A stretch of DNA of 64,000 nucleotides from Chloroflexota bacterium (GTDB lineage Bacteria > Chloroflexota > Anaerolineae > Anaerolineales > Anaerolineaceae): the NCBI GenBank assembly GCA_023381565.1, contig JAMCRR010000187.1, positions 1 to 64,000 on the forward strand, given 5' to 3'. The translations under genes were made by a program, and so were the position numbers. Under the pieces are notes generated by a model. It searched no databases. It saw only the letters and a list, made by a program, of their open reading frames with translations, and was not told the DNA's origin. The stretch's first letter is position 1. Each line of letters begins with the position of its first letter. Of the stretch, positions 16,714-25,829 are shown piece after piece.

Positions 16714-17789
16714 TTAACATGGCGAAACCTCAGATCGGGCCTGAAGAAAAACAGGCTGTTTTAGAAGTACTGGACTCGGGTATCCTGGCGCAGGGACCCC
16801 GCGTAAAAGCGTTTGAAGAAGCGTTTGCCAGCATGTGCGGGGTCGGTTACGCCGTGGCGACCACCTCGGGAACAACCGCGCTGCACGTGGCGCTCCTCGC
16901 GCATGGGATTGGACCCGGCGATGAGGTGATCACCTCGCCGTTCACGTTCATTGCTTCAGCCAATAGCGTGTTATATACCGGCGCCCGCCCGGTATTCGTG
17001 GACATCGATCCGAAAACCTTCAATATCGACCCTGCTAAAATTGAGGCGGCGGTCACGGCCAAAACACGGGCCATCATGCCCGTCCACCTCTTCGGCCTAT
17101 GCAGCGATATGGATGCAATCCTGGAGATCGCCCAGAAGCATCACCTGCTGGTGATTGAAGATGCCTGCCAGAGCCATGGAGCCGTCTACAAAGGAAAGAA
17201 AGCCGGCTCGTTCGGCACGGGAGCCTTCTCTCTGTATCCAACCAAAAATATCACCTCCGGCGAAGGGGGGATGATCACCACCTCGGATGCGGGTTTTGCC
17301 GATGAGTGCAAAGTGATCCGGCAGCACGGCATGCGTGTGCGCTACTACCACGACGAGCTGGGATATAACTTCCGCATGACCGATATCCAGGCGGCTATCG
17401 GCTTAGAGCAGCTAAAGAAGCTGGAAAAGTTTAACCAGAAGCGGCAGGCGAACGCAACGCTGCTCTCTGGGGCGCTCAAGGGAGTGCAGGTGCCTACTAT
17501 ACCTGAAGGCTACGAGCACGTGTTCCACCAGTATACGGTGCGGGTCGATGGAAATAAACGGGATGCGTTGCGCAAGCACCTGCAAGAGCGTGGCGTGGGG
17601 TCAGAAGTCTATTACCCGGTGCCGGTGCACAAGCAAAATTATTACGTGAAAAACCTGGGATATGACGGCAGCTTCCCCGAGTCGGAAAAGGCAGCAGCCG
17701 AGGTGCTCTCGCTGCCGGTCCACCCGGGCTTGAGTTCTGCAGAACTGGCAACAGTGGCTGCGGCTGTGAATGAGTTTATGGCGGGCTGA
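16710..17789 (+). CDS. wbpE: WbpE-like PLP-dependent sugar aminotransferase (DegT/DnrJ family)
   Basis: This is a 359-residue aminotransferase. It shows TTSGTTALHVAL (PLP phosphate site), EDACQSHGAVYKG (the aspartate that contacts the pyridine ring) and the Schiff-base lysine in YPTKNITSGEGGM. In the neighbourhood context it should convert the 3-keto sugar made by the WbpB homologue to UDP-GlcNAc3NA, with glutamate as donor. The start at 16710 overlaps the wbpD stop (ATGA). The longer frame beginning at 16653 lies inside wbpD and is rejected. Confidence 0.9.
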   Translation: MINMAKPQIGPEEKQAVLEVLDSGILAQGPRVKAFEEAFASMCGVGYAVATTSGTTALHVALLAHGIGPGDEVITSPFTFIASANSVLYTGARPVFVDIDPKTFNIDPAKIEAAVTAKTRAIMPVHLFGLCSDMDAILEIAQKHHLLVIEDACQSHGAVYKGKKAGSFGTGAFSLYPTKNITSGEGGMITTSDAGFADECKVIRQHGMRVRYYHDELGYNFRMTDIQAAIGLEQLKKLEKFNQKRQANATLLSGALKGVQVPTIPEGYEHVFHQYTVRVDGNKRDALRKHLQERGVGSEVYYPVPVHKQNYYVKNLGYDGSFPESEKAAAEVLSLPVHPGLSSAELATVAAAVNEFMAG

Positions 17790-17799
17790 GGATTCCAGA

Positions 17800-18807
17800 A
17801 TGATCAAAGTGGCTGTCATCGGCGTGGGTTCTATGGGAAAGAACCACGCCCGAGTTTATTCTGAAATCCCCGATGCAGACCTGGTCGCCGTATCTGATTC
17901 GAACGCCCAGCTTGCCCGGGAAGTCGGCGAGAGGCACGACGCCCGAGCCTACGGCGATTACGAAGAAATGCTCGCAAAAGAAAAGCCCACTGCGGTCTCG
18001 ATTGCCGTTCCCACCGCGCTGCACGAGCAGGTGGCGATTGCCGCCATGGAGGCCGGGGCGCACGTACTGGTCGAGAAGCCCATCGCAGCCACGATCGAAT
18101 CCGGGAAGCGCATCATCGCCAGGTCGAATGATCTGGGGCGGAAATTGATGGTCGGGCACATCGTTCGCTTCAACCCTGCCATCCAGGCTTTGAAGAAGAA
18201 ACTCCAGCAGGGCGATTTGGGGCGGGTGTTCGAAGTGATCTGCCGCAGGGTGGGGCCGTTCCCGGCGCGCATCCGCGACGTGGGCGTGGTGATCGATCTC
18301 GCCCCTCACGACCTGGACATCATGCGCTTCATCACCGGCTTAGAGCCGCTGCGGGTCTATGCCGAAACCGAGCAGCGTATCCATACCGAACATGAGGATC
18401 TCATCTTAGGGCTGCTGCGGTTTCCAGATGGGGTGACCGGGTCGCTAGAAATTAATTGGCTTACCCCCACCAAGGTCAGGGAGGTGCTGGTGCTGGGCGA
18501 GCGCGGCCTCTTTCGGGTGGATGATTTGACCCAGGACCTGTATTTTTTTGAGAACGGACAGGCCAATGGAATCCTCTGGCCCGAGCTGCAAACTCTCAAG
18601 GGGGTGAGCGAAGGCGCCATGACGCGCTTCGCTTTGCAGCGTTACGAACCCCTTAAAGCCGAACTCCAGGCTTTTATCCAGGCTGTTCAAACCAACGGCG
18701 ATGTGCCGATCAGCGGGGAGGACGGCCTGGCCGCCTTGCGGTTATCTCTGGCGTTGATTGAATCTGGAGAAAAGCACCAGGTTATCGAGATTGAACATGT
18801 CCCTTAA
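17800..18807 (+). CDS. wbpB: WbpB/WlbA-like Gfo/Idh/MocA oxidoreductase
   Basis: This is a 335-residue NAD-dependent sugar dehydrogenase. It has an N-terminal Rossmann fold with VIGVGSMGKNHARVYSE, the EKPIA motif near residue 92 that carries the general lysine, and a C-terminal alpha/beta domain with LAPHDLDIMRF. In the UDP-ManNAc3NAcA pathway WbpB oxidises carbon 3 of UDP-GlcNAcA. GAGGA precedes the ATG at 17800. The gene follows wbpE after 10 bases and its end overlaps the start of the wbpA homologue. Confidence 0.88.
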   Translation: MIKVAVIGVGSMGKNHARVYSEIPDADLVAVSDSNAQLAREVGERHDARAYGDYEEMLAKEKPTAVSIAVPTALHEQVAIAAMEAGAHVLVEKPIAATIESGKRIIARSNDLGRKLMVGHIVRFNPAIQALKKKLQQGDLGRVFEVICRRVGPFPARIRDVGVVIDLAPHDLDIMRFITGLEPLRVYAETEQRIHTEHEDLILGLLRFPDGVTGSLEINWLTPTKVREVLVLGERGLFRVDDLTQDLYFFENGQANGILWPELQTLKGVSEGAMTRFALQRYEPLKAELQAFIQAVQTNGDVPISGEDGLAALRLSLALIESGEKHQVIEIEHVP

Positions 18808-20131
18808 TACTCTACAGAATAAAATTGCTCAAAAATCTGCGCTGGTTTCTGTAATAGGCCTGGGCTACGTGGGCTTACCGGTTGCGTGCGAGTTTGCCAG
18901 AATGGGCTTTAATGTCATCGGGGTTGAGCTTCAATCCGAGCGGGTTGACAAGATCAATCAGGGGATCTCTCCCATCGAGGGGAACGAACCCGGTCTCGAG
19001 GATTTGCTCGCAGGGGTGATCTCTTCGGGCAGGCTGCACGCCACCGGCGATTACCAGGAGCTCAAGCAGTGCGATGTGGTCTTGATCGACGTCGAAACTC
19101 CGGTCGATGAGAATAATATCCCCCGCTACGCCGCCTTGCAGTCTGCTCTGAGGAACCTGGGCCCGGTTCTGAAGAAGGGAGCTCTGGTGATCGTCGAATC
19201 GACAATTGCCCCCGGCACGATGTACGGCACAGTACTCCCCTTGTTAGAAGAGTCCAGCGGCGGACAGCTCAACCGCGACTTTTACCTGGGGAACTGCCCT
19301 GAGCGTGTGATGCCGGGGAAGCTTTTGCAGAACCTGGACTCGCTGAGCCGGGTGGTCGGCGGGATGACCGAAGAAACGGCGAACACGATGATCCTGCTGT
19401 ACCGCAACGTGGTACAGGCGGATCTGGACCCGGTGGACTGCGTCACGGCGGAGCTGGTCAAGACCGTGGAAAACGCCTACCGCGACGTGCAGATTGCCTT
19501 TGCCAACGAAGTGGCGCTGATCTGCGAAGCGGTGGGGGGGGACGTTTGGAAAGTGCGCGAGCTGGTGAACAAAAGCCCCTACCGGCAGATGCACCTCCCC
19601 GGGGCAGGGGTGGGCGGGCACTGCATCCCCAAAGACCCGTGGCTGCTGGCTTACGGCGTGCAGGGGAAGGACGTACCGCTGCGCATCATCCCGGCGGCGC
19701 GGGCGGTGAACGAATCGATGCCGGGGCACGTGGTGCAGCTGCTGGGCGAGGCGTTGGCTTCGGCGAACCGGACGCTCGCCGGGGCAAAGATCCTGGTGAT
19801 GGGCTATACCTACCTGGAAGATTCGGACGATACGCGCAACAGCCCCAGCGCCAGGCTGGTGGACCTGCTGCAGGCGCAGGGGGCTGAGGCGGTGGTGCAC
19901 GACCCCTATGTGGCGGGTTATCAGGGCGACCTGCTGCAGATGGCGCAGGGCTGCGACGCAGCCGTGGTGATGGTGAGGCATAGCGAGTACCGAGATCTGG
20001 ACCTTTCTTCCTTGAGCAAGGCTTTACGATCCCCTATATTGGTCGATGGGCGCAGGTTATTCGATCAAAGCTACTTGAACAAGAATGGTCTTGTTATTCG
20101 GGAGATTGGACGGGGTGTACCAAAGCCATGA
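18797..20131 (+). CDS. wbpA: UDP-N-acetyl-sugar 6-dehydrogenase (WbpA/WecC-like)
   Basis: This is a 444-residue nucleotide-sugar dehydrogenase. It has the NAD-binding GLGYVGLPVACEFARMG, a central substrate domain with ENAYRDVQIAFANE, and the catalytic cysteine in GVGGHCIPKDPW. The C-terminal UDP-binding domain contains YLEDSDDTRNSPS. It probably oxidises UDP-GlcNAc to UDP-GlcNAcA, the first step before WbpB, WbpE, WbpD and WbpI. The start at 18797 lies inside the end of wbpB, an 11-base overlap. Its stop overlaps the next start (ATGA). Confidence 0.9.
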   Translation: MSLNTLQNKIAQKSALVSVIGLGYVGLPVACEFARMGFNVIGVELQSERVDKINQGISPIEGNEPGLEDLLAGVISSGRLHATGDYQELKQCDVVLIDVETPVDENNIPRYAALQSALRNLGPVLKKGALVIVESTIAPGTMYGTVLPLLEESSGGQLNRDFYLGNCPERVMPGKLLQNLDSLSRVVGGMTEETANTMILLYRNVVQADLDPVDCVTAELVKTVENAYRDVQIAFANEVALICEAVGGDVWKVRELVNKSPYRQMHLPGAGVGGHCIPKDPWLLAYGVQGKDVPLRIIPAARAVNESMPGHVVQLLGEALASANRTLAGAKILVMGYTYLEDSDDTRNSPSARLVDLLQAQGAEAVVHDPYVAGYQGDLLQMAQGCDAAVVMVRHSEYRDLDLSSLSKALRSPILVDGRRLFDQSYLNKNGLVIREIGRGVPKP

Positions 20132-21183
20132 AGGTAGCTACGATTGTTGGGGCTCGCCCTCAATTTATTAAAGCATCTACGGTAAGCCGCGTGCTTAGAG
20201 AAAAATATACCGAAATTCTGATCCATACAGGACAGCATTACGACGACAATATGTCCGCGGTATTTTTTCAGGAACTCGGAATCCATGAGCCTGAATATAA
20301 CCTTGGCGTTGGCTCGGGGAATCATGGGGCACAGACAGGCGTGATGCTGGCCGGTATCGAAAATATTTTATTGGATGAGCGTCCGGATTGGGTAATGGTG
20401 TATGGAGATACAAATTCGACCCTGGCTGGTGCGTTGGCGGCTGCCAAACTCCATATCCATGTGGCCCATGTTGAAGCAGGCCTGCGCAGTTTCAATCGGG
20501 CCATGCCTGAAGAAATAAATCGGATCTTGACCGATCATATCTCAAACTTGCTTTTCTGCCCTACCCAGACTGCCGTTGATAATTTACACCGTGAGGGGAT
20601 TGTTGAGGGTGTTCATCTGGTTGGGGATGTGATGTACAACTCATTACATTGGGCTATTGAACAAAACCGGGTTAGACCAGATATATTGAATAGGTTGGGC
20701 TTGGAGGAAAAGAAATATCTTCTAGTTACAGTACACCGGGCTGAGAATGTTGATAAGAGAGAGAGACTGGGTCAGATCCTCGATGCGTTCAACCGTATCG
20801 AAGAGCCATTGGTATTTCCCGTTCATCCCCGGACACGGAAGAAAATCAATGAGGTAGGGTATCTCCCCAATGCGAATGTGCAATTGATCGCACCTACCGG
20901 ATACCTGGATATGGTTCGCCTTGAAAGCGCGGCACGAGTAATACTTACGGATTCGGGTGGAGTACAGAAGGAAGCTTATTGGCTTGGTATCCCGTGTATA
21001 ACCCTCCGTAATGAGACCGAGTGGATTGAGACAATTGAGAGTGGATGGAATGTATTGTCAGGGGTCGATTCAAAACAAATTTTGCAGATTCTTAATTCCC
21101 TTAACAACAAGACAACCAACGACATTCACCCGGATTATATTAGTCCAGTCGATAGGTTCATAGAGCTTATGGCTAAGAGCTAA
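20128..21183 (+). CDS. wbpI: UDP-N-acetylglucosamine 2-epimerase family protein (WbpI/WecB-like)
   Basis: This is a 351-residue non-hydrolysing 2-epimerase with GARPQFIKA at the N-terminus, VYGDTNSTLAGAL, HVEAGLRSFNRAMPEEINR and the C-terminal UDP-binding TDSGGVQKEAYWLG. Given the four preceding genes its likely reaction is UDP-GlcNAc3NAcA to UDP-ManNAc3NAcA (WbpI). Plain UDP-GlcNAc 2-epimerase (WecB) activity is the alternative, and sequence alone does not separate the two. The base composition begins to drop in this gene, at the border of the AT-rich section. Confidence 0.9.
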   Translation: MKVATIVGARPQFIKASTVSRVLREKYTEILIHTGQHYDDNMSAVFFQELGIHEPEYNLGVGSGNHGAQTGVMLAGIENILLDERPDWVMVYGDTNSTLAGALAAAKLHIHVAHVEAGLRSFNRAMPEEINRILTDHISNLLFCPTQTAVDNLHREGIVEGVHLVGDVMYNSLHWAIEQNRVRPDILNRLGLEEKKYLLVTVHRAENVDKRERLGQILDAFNRIEEPLVFPVHPRTRKKINEVGYLPNANVQLIAPTGYLDMVRLESAARVILTDSGGVQKEAYWLGIPCITLRNETEWIETIESGWNVLSGVDSKQILQILNSLNNKTTNDIHPDYISPVDRFIELMAKS

Positions 21184-21187
21184 TTTA

Positions 21188-22690
21188 ATGGATAGTATCG
21201 AGATAACAGATAATACAGGTAAGAAAACAAAAAAAGAATCCGGTTTCTTCGCAGATACCCTAAAAATAGTATCGGGTACCGGTATTTCGCAGATTATTTC
21301 AATTATCGTTGTTCCTATTCTCGCACGGATTTTTTCACCCGCAGATTTTGGCATCCTATCTGTTATTAACTCAATCAATTCGATTGTCTCAGGGGTTTCG
21401 TCATTAGGTTATGAACGCGCAATCATGCTCCCCGAAAAGGAAAAGGATGCATCGAATTTACTGGGTTTAGCCTTTTTGTTTGCTGCTTTAACTGGAATTA
21501 TCAGTGCATTAGTTCTTAAATTTGCTGCAGCTCCAATTACGAGGCTTTTGAACATACCTCAATTCGCTCCATATACGTGGGTTATACCGCTATTCATCAC
21601 ATTCTCGACAATCTTCATCATTCTCAATCAATGGAATACAAGGCATCGGAAGTATTACCGTTTATCAATATCAAATGTTATTTCATCATTAACTACATCA
21701 GGAATTCAACTTCTTTCCGGTCTACTCGGATTAATAAGCGGGATTAGTTTAGTCTTCGGGGCGATCATTGGCCAAGTGGCTGCTGCACTCTCTCTTGGAT
21801 TTCTAATATGGCGGGATGATGCCAAATCGCTAAAACAAAATATCCACTGGGAGGAAATGGTTGCCCAATTACACAGGTATAAAAAGTTTCCCATATACGC
21901 CACACCTTCCACTTTGCTGAATACGATCTCCTGGCAGCTGCCAACTTTTTTCTTGGCAACTTTTTTCTCTCCAACCATCGTCGGTTACTACGACCTCGGC
22001 AACCGTGTAATTCGCATGCCGCTGAGTATTATTGCTGGAGCACTCAGCCAGGTTTTTTACCAGAGAGCCGCCCAAGCCAGAATTGACGGCACTTTAACCG
22101 ATTGGGTTGAAAGGATATTCAGAACATTAATCAATTTCGGAATGTTTCCAATGGCGGTGATGACAATTATTGGCCAGGACGTTTTTATCGTTGTTTTCGG
22201 AGTCCAATGGAGAGAAGCCGGTGTATATACTCAGATTCTAAGCATTTGGATGTTCTTCTGGTTTATTTCTTCTCCTTTAAGCACGCTTTTCTTTGTATTA
22301 GAAAAACAGGAATATCTCCTCAGGCTAAATATATTTATCCTAATTACCCGAGTGTTTTCCCTTGGTGTCGGCTCTTTATTGAGGGATGCCCGCCTCGCAA
22401 TCATGCTATTTGCAGTTTCGGGTATTGTGGTTTACGGTTACCTGTGTATCTCGATAATAATTGCTGCTAAGGTCTCCTGGAAACGCGTCCTGGAAATTCA
22501 ATTATCCGGGCTTTATTTCTCCATTCCTGTTATGGTGCTTTTAGCGATCTTAAAATTGGTACTTTTGCCTTCTTGGGAAATTCTCATTAGTGCAGGAATA
22601 ATATTTATTTGTTATTATGCATATATGATCTATAAGGACCCCCTGCTTAACGAGTTGTTTAGACGACCATTAAGCATGATGCGCCCATGA
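21188..22690 (+). CDS. Wzx-type polysaccharide flippase
   Basis: This is a 500-residue membrane protein with many (about 12-14) hydrophobic segments and a hydrophilic N-terminus of about 20 residues. It begins with the family-typical ISQIISIIVVPILARIFSPA followed by DFG and contains LGNRVIRMPLSIIAGALSQV. It belongs to the polysaccharide transporter/MOP superfamily, which moves lipid-linked repeat units to the outer face for the Wzy polymerase. The gene lies in the AT-rich section, five bases behind wbpI, and its stop overlaps the methyltransferase start (ATGA). Confidence 0.9.
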   Translation: MDSIEITDNTGKKTKKESGFFADTLKIVSGTGISQIISIIVVPILARIFSPADFGILSVINSINSIVSGVSSLGYERAIMLPEKEKDASNLLGLAFLFAALTGIISALVLKFAAAPITRLLNIPQFAPYTWVIPLFITFSTIFIILNQWNTRHRKYYRLSISNVISSLTTSGIQLLSGLLGLISGISLVFGAIIGQVAAALSLGFLIWRDDAKSLKQNIHWEEMVAQLHRYKKFPIYATPSTLLNTISWQLPTFFLATFFSPTIVGYYDLGNRVIRMPLSIIAGALSQVFYQRAAQARIDGTLTDWVERIFRTLINFGMFPMAVMTIIGQDVFIVVFGVQWREAGVYTQILSIWMFFWFISSPLSTLFFVLEKQEYLLRLNIFILITRVFSLGVGSLLRDARLAIMLFAVSGIVVYGYLCISIIIAAKVSWKRVLEIQLSGLYFSIPVMVLLAILKLVLLPSWEILISAGIIFICYYAYMIYKDPLLNELFRRPLSMMRP

Positions 22691-23514
22691 TGCCCCCAGA
22701 AAAGGTAGGCATGACCTCCGAACAAAGATACTACGAAATTCCTTCTCATTGGGAAGATAGAAAATTTCCGGAGTCGGAAATAGAACGATTTGAGCGGACG
22801 AGCCGTCTAATTCCCGGTGATGTGAAGACAATTGCCGATATCGGTTGTGGGAATGGATTGTTCTTAAAATATTTACACGAACAATCGCAGCGTGATTTTC
22901 GTTTAGTGGGAGCGGACCGCAGCCTTACTGCCCTCCAGCACGTAGCTGGTGATAAGGTTCGCGCCAGCATTGATTCTCTCCCTTTTGCCGATAATGAGTT
23001 TGACCTGGTCACGAGCCTTGAGGTGCTGGAGCACCTGCCGATAGATGTTTACAATCGAAGTCTGAGGGAATTATCGAGGATTTCGCGCAAGTATTTGATC
23101 ATTTCTGTGCCGTATAGCCAGGATCTATCCAGATCGCTTGTTGAATGCCCTGAATGCCATTCCCAATTTAATCCGAATTACCATGTACGCAGTTTCAACG
23201 AAGTGCAGATGGCAAATTTATTGAACGATTTTTCTTGCGATTGTATCGATGTAAATACCATCGGGATGAGCGTTTCATATTTGAATTATCCAATAGAGAT
23301 ATTTGGATACCGCAAACCACAGAAGCTACAATATTTAAACACGTATTGCCCAGTTTGTGGGTATTATTCTGAAACATCTGTAAACCCTGGTGTAAATCTT
23401 GGCATGATCGATGATCAAAAAAATTTGATATTTAAAAACATCTTGAAGAAGATTTGGCCCAAAATCAAGCGATCGAAGTGGTTAATTGGTATATATAGGA
23501 AAGTAAACAAATAA
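22687..23514 (+). CDS. class I SAM-dependent methyltransferase
   Basis: This is a 275-residue protein whose N-terminal half is a Rossmann-like methyltransferase with IADIGCGNGLFLKYL (motif I, about 50-65), FDLVTSLEVLEHLP and ISRKYLIISVPY. The C-terminal third carries cysteine pairs CPECHSQF and CPVCGYY, which may bind zinc. It probably methylates a sugar or aglycone of the polysaccharide, and the acceptor is unknown. It is coupled by ATGA to the flippase gene. Confidence 0.85.
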   Translation: MMPPEKVGMTSEQRYYEIPSHWEDRKFPESEIERFERTSRLIPGDVKTIADIGCGNGLFLKYLHEQSQRDFRLVGADRSLTALQHVAGDKVRASIDSLPFADNEFDLVTSLEVLEHLPIDVYNRSLRELSRISRKYLIISVPYSQDLSRSLVECPECHSQFNPNYHVRSFNEVQMANLLNDFSCDCIDVNTIGMSVSYLNYPIEIFGYRKPQKLQYLNTYCPVCGYYSETSVNPGVNLGMIDDQKNLIFKNILKKIWPKIKRSKWLIGIYRKVNK

Positions 23515-23546
23515 TATATATTTCAAAAGTTAACTAACTACTAAAA

Positions 23547-24845
23547 ATGTCTAAAAGGGTCTTAATGATCGTTCACGATTTTCCTCCTCTCGGAGGTGGC
23601 GCAGTAATGCGGACGGTGAAATATGCTAAGTATCTACCTCAATTTGGATGGGATCCGACTGTATTGACTTTGGTTAATGAAGCGTACCCCCCATATGCAT
23701 TAGATAGATCTCTGATATCTGAATTACCGGAAATGGTGAAAATAGTTCGAACAAAAACCCTCCAAATATATGAGAATAATGGAGAAACCAGTCAACAAAA
23801 TCAGTTACGTAATAGGGAAAATCTAACCGATAAGCTGATCAGGGCCATAAAACATTTATTGTCAAAATATATTGAATATCAGGATAATGCTGTTCTTTGG
23901 CTTCCATACTTAATTCCAAACATCATCAAATTATCGAAACGGGAAGATTTTGATATTATTTATTCAACCTCACCTTCCCAATGGACACATTTTGGAGGTT
24001 ATATTGCCCAAAAAATATATAAAAAACCATGGATAATGGATTTTCGTGATGGGTGGGTTGGTAATCAACTTTTCACTCCCAAATCGAATATGCGTAAGAT
24101 CTTTGATCGATTACTTGAGAAGACCTATATTAATAATGCAAGCTTTGTAATATCTGCAACTCCTGATATCCATCACCAATTCATACAGAAATATCCTGAA
24201 AGAAGTAGCCAGTTTACAACAATCATGAATGGTTTCGATCCGTCAGATTTTGATGGAATGAGATTGAATAAGCCTATGCAAAATTGTTTTCAATTAAATT
24301 CCTTTGGGAATTTAGGCTCAATTCGCCCATTGACCTGGTTTGTCCAGGCGATATTTGAACTAAGAAAAGAAGGGAAAATTACAAGTGATAGTTTTTCGGT
24401 TTCTCTTTATGGAAACACATCTGATGAGAATCGAAAAATCATCTCACCAGTGGATGATCTCATTTTCTTGAGAAATCAGGTTCCTCATCGAGAAGCTCTT
24501 AGTATAATGATAAATTCTGATGCTCTATTGTTGGTAACTGGGGTACAAGAAAGAGAATCGGTTTTCACAAGTAAAGTTTTTGAATATTTGTATTCAAAAC
24601 GCCCAATCTTAGCATTGGCGAGTCAAGGGGACTTGCAGACAATGCTCGCGAAATCTGGCAATGCGATAATCGTTCAACCTGATTCGGTGACCGAAATTAA
24701 AAATGGGCTGATTATGCTGATGGACCATTTCCAGATAAATCAACCAATTGAAATAAAAATGGATCAATACGTTCAAAGCTTCGATAGAAAAAAATTAACA
24801 GGGAATCTTGCATCAATAATGGATTCGTTGGTTATAGCGAGATAA
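23547..24845 (+). CDS. glycosyltransferase, GT4-like
   Basis: This is a 432-residue GT-B glycosyltransferase. The N-terminal domain starts MIVHDFPPLGGGAVMRTVKY, which includes the donor-loop glycines typical of GT4 proteins. DFRDGWVGN lies in the middle, and a C-terminal domain has ESVFTSKVFEYLYSKRPILAL, where the glutamate before the VFEYL helix contacts the nucleotide. The gene is very AT-rich and uses AT-ending codons, unlike genes before 20 kb. It ends one base before the start of the TPR gene. The sugar and acceptor are not known. Confidence 0.87.
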   Translation: MSKRVLMIVHDFPPLGGGAVMRTVKYAKYLPQFGWDPTVLTLVNEAYPPYALDRSLISELPEMVKIVRTKTLQIYENNGETSQQNQLRNRENLTDKLIRAIKHLLSKYIEYQDNAVLWLPYLIPNIIKLSKREDFDIIYSTSPSQWTHFGGYIAQKIYKKPWIMDFRDGWVGNQLFTPKSNMRKIFDRLLEKTYINNASFVISATPDIHHQFIQKYPERSSQFTTIMNGFDPSDFDGMRLNKPMQNCFQLNSFGNLGSIRPLTWFVQAIFELRKEGKITSDSFSVSLYGNTSDENRKIISPVDDLIFLRNQVPHREALSIMINSDALLLVTGVQERESVFTSKVFEYLYSKRPILALASQGDLQTMLAKSGNAIIVQPDSVTEIKNGLIMLMDHFQINQPIEIKMDQYVQSFDRKKLTGNLASIMDSLVIAR

Positions 24846-25811
24846 ATGTCTACGCATTACATACTTGGAGAGAGGATTTCTCGATATTGGATAATATTGG
24901 TTATTTTATCAATTAGTGTCCCCCTAACAATAAATATAACTGAAAATATTCAAAATATCTGTATTATTCGATTGATTTATAAACCACAAGAAATAGTCCA
25001 ACTTACTTCAATAAATCGTTGTGAATCTCATCAATTCAATGGTAGGCTAATAGATAGTTCCATATATTACCCGATTGAGCATTACTTCCTTAACCAGGGT
25101 GAGATTGAGATTGCGAAAGAACTAGAAGGAAAAATCAATCAGTCTGTAATCGGAAACGATCTTCGAAATTACGATCATGGATTAATTTTGTATGAGCAAG
25201 GGTTAAAAGACCTTGCTTTACAAACCTGGCGATCTAGTCCCATCTATAAAACTTATTTTCGAATACTTGGGGATAATTATTTGGCAAAGAATGAGAATAG
25301 TTTAGCCATTAAATCCTATAATTTATCGCTTGAAATTGATCCCTCGCAATGGGATATTTATATCGCTATTGGACGAATAAATGAAAGAAATGGAAATTAC
25401 GACGAAGCTATTTCTTGGTGCGCTAAGGCATTAACTTATGCTTCCTCTTGGACATCATACCTATGCTTAGGTGAGAATTATTACTATTTAGGTAATTACG
25501 GAATTGCTCTTGAACAATTCCAAAAGGCCGTATCACTTGATGAAAATAATACAACCCTTTATTGGTTGGGAAGAACTCAAATTAAGGTAGGAAATATAGT
25601 AAAAGCGATTAGCTCGCTGCAAAAAGCAATATCATTAGGATCAGGTTCTATTCTTGGATGGTATTATTACGATCTTGCCCAGGCATTTGAACTTAATAAT
25701 GACCTCGATAATGCCGAAAAGACATATGAATTATTCTTACGCATCGCTCCGAAAAACCCCTATTCAGATAACGCAAAGAAAGAGCTAGAAAGAATTAATG
25801 CTATCAAATAG
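24846..25811 (+). CDS. TPR-repeat protein with N-terminal membrane anchor
   Basis: This is a 321-residue protein. An N-terminal hydrophobic segment (about 14-32) anchors it. About five tetratricopeptide-like repeats follow (about 120-315), for example YNLSLEIDPSQWDIYIAIGR, NYGIALEQFQKAVSLDENN and DNAEKTYELFLRIAPKNPYS. TPR domains bind proteins. A protein of this kind directly before a Wzy-like polymerase suggests a partner of polymerase or Wzz, and some polymerases carry such repeats fused at the C-terminus. No enzyme motif is seen. It is coupled to the preceding gene with no gap. Confidence 0.75.
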   Translation: MSTHYILGERISRYWIILVILSISVPLTINITENIQNICIIRLIYKPQEIVQLTSINRCESHQFNGRLIDSSIYYPIEHYFLNQGEIEIAKELEGKINQSVIGNDLRNYDHGLILYEQGLKDLALQTWRSSPIYKTYFRILGDNYLAKNENSLAIKSYNLSLEIDPSQWDIYIAIGRINERNGNYDEAISWCAKALTYASSWTSYLCLGENYYYLGNYGIALEQFQKAVSLDENNTTLYWLGRTQIKVGNIVKAISSLQKAISLGSGSILGWYYYDLAQAFELNNDLDNAEKTYELFLRIAPKNPYSDNAKKELERINAIK

Positions 25812-25829
25812 CGCCTAACGATATTAAAG

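Noticed and set aside
19244-19981. Minus-strand frame of 245 codons rich in His and Arg, opposite wbpA
   Set aside because: The composition is typical of an antisense shadow. The plus-strand enzyme is unmistakable.
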